This document shows positions 25,298 through 34,376 of a stretch of DNA of 64,000 nt, one piece after another. How positions within the stretch are numbered: the stretch's first letter is position 1; every line of letters starts with the position of its first letter. A model generated the notes under the pieces. It saw nothing but the letters and a program-made list of their open reading frames with translations, was not told where the DNA came from and searched no databases. The translations under genes were made by a program, and so were the position numbers. Source of the stretch: Coprococcus sp. (GTDB lineage Bacteria; Bacillota; Clostridia; Lachnospirales; Lachnospiraceae); NCBI GenBank assembly GCA_016296785.1, contig JAEDHX010000003.1, forward strand, positions 1 to 64,000, read 5' to 3'.

Positions 25298-26287
25298 ATA
25301 AGACAATATAAGGTTGGTATATGTGATAATGAGCAGGCTTACATGATGGGACTAATGAATTATATAAATTCTGATATGAATAATCCGCTCTATGCAATGG
25401 CATTTTCTTCAGCTGCGATGCTTCAGGATTATCTGCATAAGTCAAAGCTTGATCTGATAATTATATCATATGATATAGCTGAGGAATTACAAGATAATGT
25501 ATTAGGAAATACGAAGCTGATATATTTGACAAAGGATAGCTTAGGCAAGGAATACAATACTCCTGATTGCAGCTATGTGTTCAAATATATTCGGGCTGCC
25601 TATATATGCGATACTGCTGTATCAATGCTGGATAAAGGAAAACCACGTATTAAGAATAATATTTATCGTTCATATGCAGTTATTTCCCCAATAGGCCGAT
25701 GTGGTAAAACAAGACTTGCCAAGGCAGTATGTTCACTTGATGAGGTGCGTGGTGGTCTATATGTAGGAATGGAGGCATATTCAAGTACAACTAATAATGG
25801 ATATCTGTCTTGCGATGACGGTAGCATTAGAGCTGATGCATCATCTGATATTTTGTATATGATTAAGAATAGAGATGAGCAATTAATCGATTTTATTGAA
25901 AAAAACATTGTAAGTGAGAATGGAATAGGGGTTATACCATCTCCGCTGATTTATCAGGATATTAAAAATCTAAATAAGGACGACATGAGCTGGTATATTG
26001 AGCAGCTTATAGAGTGGGGACGCTATACAAGTATTGTTTTTGATATTGCATCGTCAGTATTATATGACATTTCATGTCTTGAGGCCTTTGATTATATTCT
26101 AATGCCGGTTCTTTCTGATGAAATATCAAGAGTAAAGATTAATTCTTTTTATAATATGCTAAAGGTGTATGAGCTACATAAAATGGCAGGAAGAATAATG
26201 GAGATTACAGTTCCTGATGTTAATATTGATAACCCGATAATGATAAGGGAAATAGAGAAATGTATTGGAGGAAATATTGCTGGATAA
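25298..26287 (+). CDS. tadZ: TadZ/CpaE-like ATPase, apparent ATA start
   Basis: Localises the pilus machine. The 329-aa reading has an atypical receiver-like N-terminus (YKVGICDNEQAYMMG) and a MinD/ParA-like ATPase with P-loop SPIGRCGKT at ~130-138. The frame opens right after an in-frame TAA; a strong RBS (AGGGGG, 25285-25290) lies 7 bp before ATA at 25298. The first ATG in frame is 25343, but it has no RBS and would delete the first beta strand of the receiver fold. ATA is therefore the best-supported start, though rare. The end overlaps tadA by 11 bp. Confidence 0.8.
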   Translation: MRQYKVGICDNEQAYMMGLMNYINSDMNNPLYAMAFSSAAMLQDYLHKSKLDLIIISYDIAEELQDNVLGNTKLIYLTKDSLGKEYNTPDCSYVFKYIRAAYICDTAVSMLDKGKPRIKNNIYRSYAVISPIGRCGKTRLAKAVCSLDEVRGGLYVGMEAYSSTTNNGYLSCDDGSIRADASSDILYMIKNRDEQLIDFIEKNIVSENGIGVIPSPLIYQDIKNLNKDDMSWYIEQLIEWGRYTSIVFDIASSVLYDISCLEAFDYILMPVLSDEISRVKINSFYNMLKVYELHKMAGRIMEITVPDVNIDNPIMIREIEKCIGGNIAG

Positions 26288-27506
26288 TGATATTAAGAAC
26301 CAAATAAAGGCCTGTGTAATAAATGACATGGATATGTCTGATGACATTGAAGATGATAAGGTAAGCAGCATTATTGACAAGTGCATATTAAATTACAGAG
26401 GAGAAAAGAGAATAAGTCTTTCAGATAAGCTTGAGCTAAAGCATGAACTATTTAATACCTTAAGAAGACTTGATATATTATCAGATCTGCTTTCAGATGA
26501 TGAGATAACCGAGATAATGATAAATGGTCACGGTAATATATTTATAGAAAAAGGTGGAAGGCTTTCAAGACTTAATCAAAGCTTTGAAAGTGAGGAACGA
26601 CTTGTATCTGTAATTCAAAATATTGTTTCCGGGTGTAACAGACTGGTAAATGAGTCAAATCCTCTTGCTGATGCAAGACTTTCGGATGGTTCGCGTGTGA
26701 ATGTGGTTTTGCCGCCGATATCTCTTAATGGGCCGGTTATGACTATTCGTAAGTTTCCAAAGGAAGGAATGACGATGGGGCGGCTGATTAGTATGGGTGC
26801 GCTGTCACAGGAGGTTGCAGAGTTATTAAGAGCACTTGTAATTGCAGGCTATAACATTTTTATTTCGGGCGGAACAGGCGCAGGTAAGACAACATTTTTA
26901 AATGCATTATCAGGATATATTCCAAAGAATGAAAGAATAATTACAATTGAGGACTCGGCCGAACTGATGATAGAAGGGGTTGATAATCTTGTTCGGCTTG
27001 AAGCAAGAAACGCAAATGTTGAGGGTGAGAATGAGATAACGATTAGAGACTTAATAAAGTGTAGTTTAAGAATGCGTCCAAACAGAATAATTGTCGGAGA
27101 GGTTAGAGATGCTGCAGCAATTGATATGCTTTCAGCAATGAATACAGGTCATGATGGCAGCTTGTCAACAGGTCATGCTAATTCATCCGGAGATATGATT
27201 AGCAGACTTGAAACAATGGTACTTATGGGGGTTTCTATGCCGATTGAAGCTATAAGGGGGCAGATTTCTTCGGCTATAGATATTATTGTTCATTTGGGAC
27301 GACTTAGGGATGGAAGCAGAAAGGTAATGGAGATATGTGAGGTGATGGGGATGAGCGGTGGCGAGGTTATTCTTAGCAAGCTTTATGAGTATATTGAAAC
27401 AGATGTCATAAATGGACAAATCGTAGGAAAGCTTCAGAAAATCAATGATATTCATAATTTGGCTAAGCTAGAGGCAGCAGGACTTATAAGCATTGTTAGG
27501 GGTTGA
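26277..27506 (+). CDS. tadA: Pilus assembly ATPase TadA/CpaF
   Basis: The hexameric ATPase that drives Flp pilus assembly at the inner face of the membrane. The 409-aa protein has the N-terminal CpaF domain (LSDDEITEIMINGHGNIFIE), Walker A GGTGAGKTTF at about 198-207, Asp box IITIEDSAELM, Walker B RIIVGEVRD and the His box GHDGSLSTGHANS. The start is TTG at 26277 with GGAGG 5 bp upstream; an earlier TTG at 26265 overlaps that RBS. It overlaps tadZ and tadB, so the genes are translationally coupled. Confidence 0.95.
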   Translation: MLDNDIKNQIKACVINDMDMSDDIEDDKVSSIIDKCILNYRGEKRISLSDKLELKHELFNTLRRLDILSDLLSDDEITEIMINGHGNIFIEKGGRLSRLNQSFESEERLVSVIQNIVSGCNRLVNESNPLADARLSDGSRVNVVLPPISLNGPVMTIRKFPKEGMTMGRLISMGALSQEVAELLRALVIAGYNIFISGGTGAGKTTFLNALSGYIPKNERIITIEDSAELMIEGVDNLVRLEARNANVEGENEITIRDLIKCSLRMRPNRIIVGEVRDAAAIDMLSAMNTGHDGSLSTGHANSSGDMISRLETMVLMGVSMPIEAIRGQISSAIDIIVHLGRLRDGSRKVMEICEVMGMSGGEVILSKLYEYIETDVINGQIVGKLQKINDIHNLAKLEAAGLISIVRG

Positions 27507-28255
27507 GTGATATTAGGATAGACTATAAAAGCTATAAGCTAAATGTAAAAGAAACAATAGCATGCATAATTATTTATACATTTATTATTGCGGTCATAAG
27601 CCTGTTGTTCTACAATTCTTTATTTGCAGTTTTGGCTATGTATCCATTTATATTTGTTTTTATTAAGACGGCATCAGACAGACTGCGAAAAAAAAGGTGC
27701 AGACAGCTCCAAATAGAATTTGGTGAGATGCTTGATATGTTATCAGCAAGCTTAAGCGCCGGTTACTCGCTTGAGAGGGCATTTATGCCGGTATATGAGG
27801 AGGTTCATGGGATATATAAAGGAAATAGTTTGATTGAAAATGAGCTTCGAATTATTAACAGAGGTTTGCAGCTAAATGAAAGCATAGAAGTATTATTAAA
27901 TGATTTTGGTGAACGTTCCGGTATATCTGATATAAGAGAATTCTCTCAAGTTGTCGTTGTTGCAAAAAGGACAGGCGGAAATATAGTTAAGATAATAAAG
28001 AAGACAACTGAGCATATGAGATCAAGACGAGAGGTCGAAAGTGAGATAGCAACAATGGTGGCGGCAAAGAGAATGGAACAAAGGATAATGAGTATTATGC
28101 CATGCGTAATTATTGCATATATGAGGCTTACTAATGGTGCATATATGGATTGCTTATATGGCAATCCGGCGGGAATTGTAGTTATGAGTATTTGCCTGAT
28201 AGCAGCAATATTATCAATTTATTGGGGAAGGCGGATAGTAGAAATTGAAGTCTAA
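27503..28255 (+). CDS. tadB: Pilus platform protein TadB (T2SSF)
   Basis: Inner-membrane platform of the Flp pilus. The 250-aa protein has paired N-terminal hydrophobic helices (~18-55), a cytoplasmic T2SSF helical bundle (~65-195; GEMLDMLSASLSAGYSLERAF) and C-terminal helices (~200-245). The start is TTG at 27503, overlapping the tadA stop (TTGA); AGGGG is close upstream. The stop overlaps tadC by 11 bp. Confidence 0.92.
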   Translation: MSDIRIDYKSYKLNVKETIACIIIYTFIIAVISLLFYNSLFAVLAMYPFIFVFIKTASDRLRKKRCRQLQIEFGEMLDMLSASLSAGYSLERAFMPVYEEVHGIYKGNSLIENELRIINRGLQLNESIEVLLNDFGERSGISDIREFSQVVVVAKRTGGNIVKIIKKTTEHMRSRREVESEIATMVAAKRMEQRIMSIMPCVIIAYMRLTNGAYMDCLYGNPAGIVVMSICLIAAILSIYWGRRIVEIEV

Positions 28256-29609
28256 TACGTATAGGAAAAAAGGAGTAGTATCAAGACTATCAGAGAAGAT
28301 ATACATGTATATAAGTAGATTTGTAAATGTATCTGAAACAGAAAAATCCATTAGAAGCATTTGTGTTGAAGCTCCAAAGGAAATATCTGTCAAATGTAGA
28401 AGTTACTATATTGGTACAATAAAACAGGTAATCATTATACTGGCTATCAGCATAATAATATCTGTTATTGCAATGGTTAAACATGCATGTAGTAAGGATG
28501 AAATAGTACTAGAAAGGGAAGGCTATGGGGGCGATACAAAAGAGCTGGAGTTATTAACCCGGATAGAAGATACGGTAACAAGATTTTCTGTTGATATTCT
28601 TCCAATTGAATATACGGAAGAAGAGATAGAACAGATATTTGACAAGGGGTTTGAATATATTGACGAGAATTTCCTCGGCTCAAATAGCTCAATTGATAGC
28701 ATAACAGGTGATTTGAATCTGATGTCTTATATTGAAGAGCTTGGTCTTGAAGTAAATTGGACATCCTATGAACCGGATATAATAAATAGCAGTGGCGTCA
28801 TAACAAAAGAGCTTCTTGACAAACCTTGCAAAGTAGTGCTTGTTGCTAAGCTTTCATATATGGATTATTCGCGCAGCAAAGAATATGTTCTTAATGCAGT
28901 TGGAAGACAGGCTACAGGAAAAGAACAAATAATAAACAGCATAAAGAGCTTTATTATGGATGCTCAGATAAAAAAGCCTGATGAAGAAATTATAATAATT
29001 CCTAATGAAGTAAGTGGCTATACGCTTTCGTTGTCAAAAAAAGGAATAAATGCTTCATTTATTCTTATATGTGGATGTGTGGTAGCAGTATATGTTATTG
29101 CTAAGAAGAATTCTACGCTAAAGAATATGAATAAAGAAAGGGATAGCATACTGTTACAACGCTACCCGGAATTTGTTGACAAGCTATTGTTATATATGGG
29201 TGCAGGTCTATCTGTTAAAGGTGCATTATATAAGCTTTCTGAGGAGAAACAGTATAGTCAAAGCTCAAATAAGAGCAAAAGCTATAATCTGCTAGAGGAA
29301 GAGCTTGGTTATACGATTAATGAGATTTCTTCAGGTATTTCAGAAAGTGATGCATATATAAACCTGGGGCATAGGCTAAAGCTTCCGGTCTATATGAAGA
29401 TATTTTCATTATTGTCTCAAAATATTAAAAAAGGAACTAAGGATGTACTAATAATGCTAGAGCAGGAAAAAGAGAGTAGCAATTTCCTTAAGCGCGAGCT
29501 TGCTAAAAAGAAGGGTGAGGAGGCAGGAACGAAGCTATTATTTCCAATGTTTGTTTTGTTGGGAATCGTAATGATTATTGTAGTAGTTCCTGCATTAATG
29601 AGTTTTTAA
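28245..29609 (+). CDS. tadC: TadC-like platform protein with large extra domain
   Basis: Second platform subunit of the Flp machine. The 454-aa protein is longer than usual TadC (~300 aa). A helix at ~58-80 and another at ~275-293 bracket a ~190-residue polar region (~85-270) that should face outside. The T2SSF bundle follows (~305-425; LLLYMGAGLSVKGALYKLSEE; LLSQNIKKGTKDVLIMLEQE), then a last helix (LFPMFVLLGIVMIIVVVPAL). The start is TTG at 28245. Only the C-terminal half is clearly TadC; the outer domain has no match I recognise. Confidence 0.85.
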   Translation: MKSNTYRKKGVVSRLSEKIYMYISRFVNVSETEKSIRSICVEAPKEISVKCRSYYIGTIKQVIIILAISIIISVIAMVKHACSKDEIVLEREGYGGDTKELELLTRIEDTVTRFSVDILPIEYTEEEIEQIFDKGFEYIDENFLGSNSSIDSITGDLNLMSYIEELGLEVNWTSYEPDIINSSGVITKELLDKPCKVVLVAKLSYMDYSRSKEYVLNAVGRQATGKEQIINSIKSFIMDAQIKKPDEEIIIIPNEVSGYTLSLSKKGINASFILICGCVVAVYVIAKKNSTLKNMNKERDSILLQRYPEFVDKLLLYMGAGLSVKGALYKLSEEKQYSQSSNKSKSYNLLEEELGYTINEISSGISESDAYINLGHRLKLPVYMKIFSLLSQNIKKGTKDVLIMLEQEKESSNFLKRELAKKKGEEAGTKLLFPMFVLLGIVMIIVVVPALMSF

Positions 29610-29702
29610 AATTTTTGTTGTGTATAAGTTGTAAGTAATAATAAGAAATAATTCGTAAGAAGCAAATTAGGTGAATTAATACTAGATATGGGAGGAGTTT
29701 AT

Positions 29703-29873
29703 ATGAATACAATAAAGAATTTCGTTGATGATGAGTCAGGTATGGGTGTTGTAGAGGTCTTGCTAATAATTGTCGTATTAATAGCTATGGTATTAGTATT
29801 TCAGGAACAGATTTCAATTCTTGTAAATAATATATGGAAATCCATAGGAAAAAGTGCAAAAAAAATATACTAA
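29703..29873 (+). CDS. flp: Flp-type pilin (Flp1-like)
   Basis: Major pilus subunit candidate. The 56-aa prepilin has a short charged leader (MNTIKNFVDDES), processing site at Gly-Met-Gly with Glu five residues into the mature part (GVVEVLLIIVVL), and one hydrophobic helix followed by a short basic tail (KSIGKSAKKIY). This matches Flp1-like pilins. It is the only early gene of the operon with ATG plus a strong RBS (GGGAGGAG), in keeping with high expression. A 93-bp gap separates it from tadC. Confidence 0.9.
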   Translation: MNTIKNFVDDESGMGVVEVLLIIVVLIAMVLVFQEQISILVNNIWKSIGKSAKKIY

Positions 29874-29900
29874 TTAGAAATTGCGTCAGGGGGATTTTAT

Positions 29901-31352
29901 TTGAATAACAAGGGTCAGATTACCGTGTTTTTATGTGTTGTTATGACGGTGATGATACTTATAGGTCTTACTGTTATTGAGATAACAAGAATTAATTCAG
30001 AAGAAATATCATTTGACTATGCTTCAAGAGGCGCTATGGAAGAGGTTAAAGCAGGATATCACAAGGAACTGTTTGACAGATATCATCTATTGTTTAGAGA
30101 GCTTTCTCAAGAAAATAAAGGCGAGACTGAGATATGTGGTGAGATTAGGCAGTATATTGATTATACCTTGGGCGAGGGTGAGCACAGGGATATAACGGTT
30201 GAGGACATACTTCTTAATGGACGAGTAGGAATAATGCAGGATGAGCTAAAGCCATTTAGGGATGAAATTACTGAGTATATGAAGCTTAAAACAGAGCTGA
30301 CACTAATCGATGATCTTATTGATATGATAAAGCAGGGTGAGGAGGCTTCTGAAAAGGCAATACAGTATATTGAAGATGGTAAATTGGATGTTTGTTCTGG
30401 GGAAAGCAACTGGAATGGAGAGGATCCAAGAAGTGTGATGACGAAACAGACTTCAGGTGGTCTTATTTCTTTACTAACAGCTGATGGTATGGCACCGTCA
30501 AAGGATAAAATTGATACAACAGATTTTCCATCTCAGAATAAAGGGCTGTATGAGGATGAAGATGTCCAAATTAATCTTAGCGATATTGACGAAATGGAAA
30601 AGCAGCTTGGAATATCTAATAGTGACTGCATATTAAAGCTACAGCAGAATTACTATGGAATAGCTTATGCGCTAGACTGCTTTGATTATTATACCTGTGA
30701 TAAAGATTATAATAACAAACTTAACTGTGAGGTTGAATATTTTATATGTGGCAAGAAAAGTGATTATGATAATCTGTCCTCAATTGTAAATAGAATTATA
30801 TTACATAGAATGCCATTTAATCTTATTTGTCTAATGATGGATAATACCAGAATTGCGCAGGTTGAAGCTATTGCTGCAGTGCTGTCGCTTATTCCGGGAG
30901 TATCATTTTCGGCTGTTAAGTATTTGCTTGTTGCATGTTGGTCATATGCAGAGACTCTTGTAGAAATAAAATCCCTTCTGGCGGGAAATAGAATTCCAAT
31001 ATTAAAAACAGAACAAAACTGGCTTACAGATATCAATAAGCTGGATGAGCTTACAGATATGGACAGCATTAATTATGATGGCCCCGGTGGCATTGATTAT
31101 AAGGGCTTTTTAATGATTTTTATGGCAGAAAAAATAAATAAATTGTACTACAGAATGGCTGATATTATTCAGCTTAACCTGCAAAAGAATAATAGCGATT
31201 TTAGATTTGAAAACCTTACATATGCATGGACAGTGGAGGTTAAAGCCAGACTTTGCCCAAGGTATTTGTCATATATAAATTCATTTAAGAATGTTAATGA
31301 GGTCGATGAAGATATCTATAGATATAGTATTCTTCTTGAAGCCGGGTATTAG
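29901..31352 (+). CDS. DUF5702-like Tad-associated pseudopilin
   Basis: A 483-aa exported protein. The N-terminus NNKGQITVFLCVVMTVMILIG resembles the prepilin-like helix of DUF5702/TadG-type proteins found in clostridial Tad loci; the rest is a large extracytoplasmic region with mostly helical, acidic segments and a hydrophobic patch near 320-335. The start is TTG at 29901 with a GGGGGA RBS. Likely a minor pilin or tip/adhesin component; this is inference from position and N-terminus. Confidence 0.75.
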   Translation: MNNKGQITVFLCVVMTVMILIGLTVIEITRINSEEISFDYASRGAMEEVKAGYHKELFDRYHLLFRELSQENKGETEICGEIRQYIDYTLGEGEHRDITVEDILLNGRVGIMQDELKPFRDEITEYMKLKTELTLIDDLIDMIKQGEEASEKAIQYIEDGKLDVCSGESNWNGEDPRSVMTKQTSGGLISLLTADGMAPSKDKIDTTDFPSQNKGLYEDEDVQINLSDIDEMEKQLGISNSDCILKLQQNYYGIAYALDCFDYYTCDKDYNNKLNCEVEYFICGKKSDYDNLSSIVNRIILHRMPFNLICLMMDNTRIAQVEAIAAVLSLIPGVSFSAVKYLLVACWSYAETLVEIKSLLAGNRIPILKTEQNWLTDINKLDELTDMDSINYDGPGGIDYKGFLMIFMAEKINKLYYRMADIIQLNLQKNNSDFRFENLTYAWTVEVKARLCPRYLSYINSFKNVNEVDEDIYRYSILLEAGY

Positions 31353-31367
31353 AAAGGTGAGTGCTGT

Positions 31368-32279
31368 ATGTCCTCTTATTGTAATAAAAAAAGAATAGTA
31401 TCTGGTAAGTTGCCTCTCCAAGCACGTTCCCAAATAATCATGTATGATAACAATGAAAAAATGTGCAATAAGAGGATATTCAGGACTTTCTTTTCTAAAT
31501 ATAACGAAGGAAGTGCAACGGTAGAAGCAACATTTGTAATTCCAATTTTTATTTTTTCAATGATGATTATTAGTATGCTTAGTCGCATGATGTGCACTAA
31601 AGCAGTGGTATATGAAGCATTAGTGGAAGCATCAGTGCATTTGGCAGAGTATGAGTATCTGTATGATATGGCGGATAAGCATACTGATATTGAGTTAAAT
31701 GAAGGAGTTAGCGGAACGATTGTTAATGCTGCAGCATTAAAGAGAAAGCTGACAGATTACATAGATGATAAAGAGCTTGTTGATCAAAATATAACTGGTG
31801 GAATTAATGGAATAGTAGTTGTAAAAGCAAATTATAATAGCTCTGATAATCATATTTATATAGAAATAGTATATCAGTTGAGGCTGAATACATTTTTGTT
31901 CGGCGACTTTAACTGGAATATAAGGGAAAGAATAAGACAACGTGCTTATCTTGGTTGTGATGAAGCAAATAGTGATGATGAGTGTGAAGAAGAATATGTG
32001 TATATAGCAGAAAATGAATCAGTATATCATACATCTAGAAGCTGTTACCATATTGAATTAACAGTTGTTCCTGTTAGTAGAAATGTTGTGGAAGAGAAGT
32101 ATTCGTGGTTAAGACCATGTGATATTTGTGTTAAGAATAATTCTTCATCATTGCTATATATAACGAAGGATGGTGAGGCGTATCATTGTAGTAAGACATG
32201 CAGAGGTCTTAAGAGAACTATATACAGGGTAAATAGAAAGGACTGCTTGAATCTTGAGAAATGTAAGGATTGCAGATAG
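31368..32279 (+). CDS. TadE-like pseudopilin with two Cys/His modules
   Basis: A 303-aa minor pilin. Residues ~45-72 are the TadE-like helix (GSATVEATFVIPIFIFSMM, with Glu five residues after the Gly). The C-terminal ~85 residues hold two similar modules, each with YHxSRSC/YHCSKTC followed by CxxC (RPCDIC; EKCKDC), typical of small zinc ribbons in exported clostridial proteins. The ATG at 31368 has GAAAGGTG upstream. Placed after the DUF5702 protein; the role of the Cys/His modules (metal binding or adhesion) is unknown. Confidence 0.8.
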   Translation: MSSYCNKKRIVSGKLPLQARSQIIMYDNNEKMCNKRIFRTFFSKYNEGSATVEATFVIPIFIFSMMIISMLSRMMCTKAVVYEALVEASVHLAEYEYLYDMADKHTDIELNEGVSGTIVNAAALKRKLTDYIDDKELVDQNITGGINGIVVVKANYNSSDNHIYIEIVYQLRLNTFLFGDFNWNIRERIRQRAYLGCDEANSDDECEEEYVYIAENESVYHTSRSCYHIELTVVPVSRNVVEEKYSWLRPCDICVKNNSSSLLYITKDGEAYHCSKTCRGLKRTIYRVNRKDCLNLEKCKDCR

Positions 32280-32283
32280 CAAT

Positions 32284-32772
32284 ATGAACACAAGTGCAGA
32301 TAATAATAACGGAAGTGCAGTGATTGAAATGTGCATAATTGGACCACTATTGATATCTGTAGTTTTTTTTATAATTAATATTTTCCTGGTTTCCATTAAT
32401 AAAAGCATTTCCATGAGAGAGGCATGTCATGCGATTTGCACAAGGGAAGACTATATTATGGATGATGCAAAGAACTATAAATATAATATAGAGCAGCAAA
32501 TATCTGTCAATATGAATAGTAAATGCATGCTTATTGATAACCTTCATGTAGGTGTTAGAAAAAATGAGACTAATAAGATTATTATCAGTAATTTGAGAGG
32601 CTTTGATGAGGGAGAATTTGTGATAGATATTACATATAGGAATATATGTAAGGGAGTTATTTTTCAAGGAATTAACGCTTTTGAGGATGGGTATCAGACA
32701 AGGCAGGAAATTAGGGATACCAGCAATAATTTAAGGAGGTGGCAGATGTATGGAGATGAATTACCTGACTGA
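32284..32772 (+). CDS. Second TadE/TadF-like pseudopilin
   Basis: A 162-aa minor pilin. The N-terminal helix (GSAVIEMCIIGPLLISVVFF) keeps Glu five residues after Gly as in TadE/TadF, and the rest is a small extracytoplasmic domain. The start is uncertain: ATG at 32284 (AAGGA 15 bp upstream) or TTG at 32254 (AAAGGA 12 bp upstream, overlapping the previous gene); both spacings are long. The stop lies inside the following FHA gene, overlapping by 23 bp. Confidence 0.75.
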   Translation: MNTSADNNNGSAVIEMCIIGPLLISVVFFIINIFLVSINKSISMREACHAICTREDYIMDDAKNYKYNIEQQISVNMNSKCMLIDNLHVGVRKNETNKIIISNLRGFDEGEFVIDITYRNICKGVIFQGINAFEDGYQTRQEIRDTSNNLRRWQMYGDELPD

Positions 32773-34183
32773 TGGTGTGAATTCATACTTTGTCGCAGAT
32801 AACGTATGTGCAGATATAGATTCTTATGAAATTAATATGATAAGTAATAATGATATTGAGGGGCTTTTGCCATTTGAATTTAGAAGCTTGAATGAGGACA
32901 GAATGCTGTATTTTAAGATAAATGGATATACTAAATTATCTGAATTGGTAACAGATGGGTATATATGTATTGATTATATTGAAAAGCTATATTCCGGTCT
33001 TGTTTGTACTATTAAGGATATTGGTGGTTTCATGCTTCATCCGGATAGCCTTGTTATTGATTTTAGGAATATCTTTTATTGCAATGCAACGACATGCTTT
33101 TATTTCGCTTATATCCCGGGATATAGAGTTGATATTCGAAAGCAGCTTGTAAAGCTTACAGAGGATTTTATTAGATATATCAATCATAGAGACCACAGAG
33201 CAGTTGATATTGCTTATGGCATATATGATATTGTAGCGAAACCATGTTTTGAACTGGATGAGATTACAAAGCATATTGATAGGGTAAATGGAATTTCAAA
33301 TCATAGTGATAGTGATAAGAATATAAATAATGGTAAATACAGTAACTATATGCAAAGAGATAAAGCAAATGCTGACATTAGTCAAAGGAAAGAAAGAGAA
33401 ATGCTTATGGATTCTCTTTTCCTTGAAGATGAAGAAGTAGTTCATATTAGTGAAAACACTGGTAGAAATAAAACAATATCAGAGGCAATAAAGAATAATT
33501 ATAGAAAAATATGCATGATATCGATAATTGTAACGGCTGTAGCCGGATTGTTGATGTTTATATTTCAATCTGATAAATCAAATCAATCGGGATATATAAA
33601 GATTATGATGGTGGTACTTATGCTTATGGCAATAGAGTGCTTTATATATATTCAGCTTTCAAAATATGATAACAGGAATGAGGAAAATACAGAAGCAATA
33701 GGTTATGATGATTTCTCTGTGGCAAGACCTGTACTTGAATGTATACCGAGTGGTGGAATGTATGTTGATACAACTGATACAAAGCTTTTAGTAAATGAAA
33801 CTGACACGACACTTTTGTCAGATGAAATGGATACCACGTCACTTCTTGGAGCCATGAGTGATAATATCAGTTACCGGCTTATTGCCTGTGAAGGTAATAA
33901 CGTAATTGATATTAACGAAGCTTCAGTAATTGTCGGACGTGACAGAGCAACAGCTAATGCTGTAATAGATAATAAAGCTGTAAGCAGGTTGCATGCCAAA
34001 ATATGCATAGATAACAATAAGCTTCAGGTATTCGATATGAAATCTACAAATGGGACCTTCGTGAATGATAAAAGTGTTGAAGCAGGCAGGTTTCTTGTTG
34101 CCGGAGACGGCGATATTATAAGCTTTGGCAATGTAGACTATTATGTTGAAAGCATAGAGCTTACATATTCCAAAAACCAATAG
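32750..34183 (+). CDS. DUF6382-FHA membrane protein of the Tad locus
   Basis: A 477-aa protein with a DUF6382-like N-terminus (~1-180), a polar linker, two membrane helices (~247-265 and ~282-302) and a C-terminal FHA domain (~370-470; VIVGRDRA, AVSRLHAKI, STNGTFVND). It has the same order as the FHA protein at 4602, with a membrane anchor added. Because both ends face the same side, phosphothreonine reading probably occurs in the cytoplasm and links pilus function to a Ser/Thr kinase; this is inference. RBS AAGGAGG 10 bp before ATG. Last gene of the operon. Confidence 0.8.
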   Translation: MEMNYLTDGVNSYFVADNVCADIDSYEINMISNNDIEGLLPFEFRSLNEDRMLYFKINGYTKLSELVTDGYICIDYIEKLYSGLVCTIKDIGGFMLHPDSLVIDFRNIFYCNATTCFYFAYIPGYRVDIRKQLVKLTEDFIRYINHRDHRAVDIAYGIYDIVAKPCFELDEITKHIDRVNGISNHSDSDKNINNGKYSNYMQRDKANADISQRKEREMLMDSLFLEDEEVVHISENTGRNKTISEAIKNNYRKICMISIIVTAVAGLLMFIFQSDKSNQSGYIKIMMVVLMLMAIECFIYIQLSKYDNRNEENTEAIGYDDFSVARPVLECIPSGGMYVDTTDTKLLVNETDTTLLSDEMDTTSLLGAMSDNISYRLIACEGNNVIDINEASVIVGRDRATANAVIDNKAVSRLHAKICIDNNKLQVFDMKSTNGTFVNDKSVEAGRFLVAGDGDIISFGNVDYYVESIELTYSKNQ

Positions 34184-34210
34184 AGCTTCATAACCGAAAA
34201 TCTAATTGAT

Positions 34211-34302
34211 ATAAAACTGCTTTTAAAGTATAATATATTGTGATGTGTAATGCTGTAATTAGAGTTGCAGTTACAATATTTTATAGTTAAAGGCAGTTTT
34301 AT
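34211..34302 (+). terminator. Long hairpin after the Tad operon
   Basis: ATAAAACTGCTTTTAAAGTA pairs with TATAGTTAAAGGCAGTTTTAT across a ~50-base middle that itself partly pairs (ATATATTGT with ACAATATT). A T-rich tail (TTTATTATG) follows. It probably terminates the Tad transcript; the size also allows a small structured RNA. It does not carry the SRP RNA core expected in front of some dnaX genes. Confidence 0.55.
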
Positions 34303-34376
34303 TTTATTATGTAGGTAAGTGATTCATACAGACTGTGAAATAAAGACTCTGCTTGTCATACATGGAGGAATGGATT

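Noticed and set aside
34196..34376. SRP RNA (scRNA) upstream of dnaX
   Set aside because: Position would fit some Firmicutes, but the conserved GGAAGG-type core loop of SRP RNA is not present.
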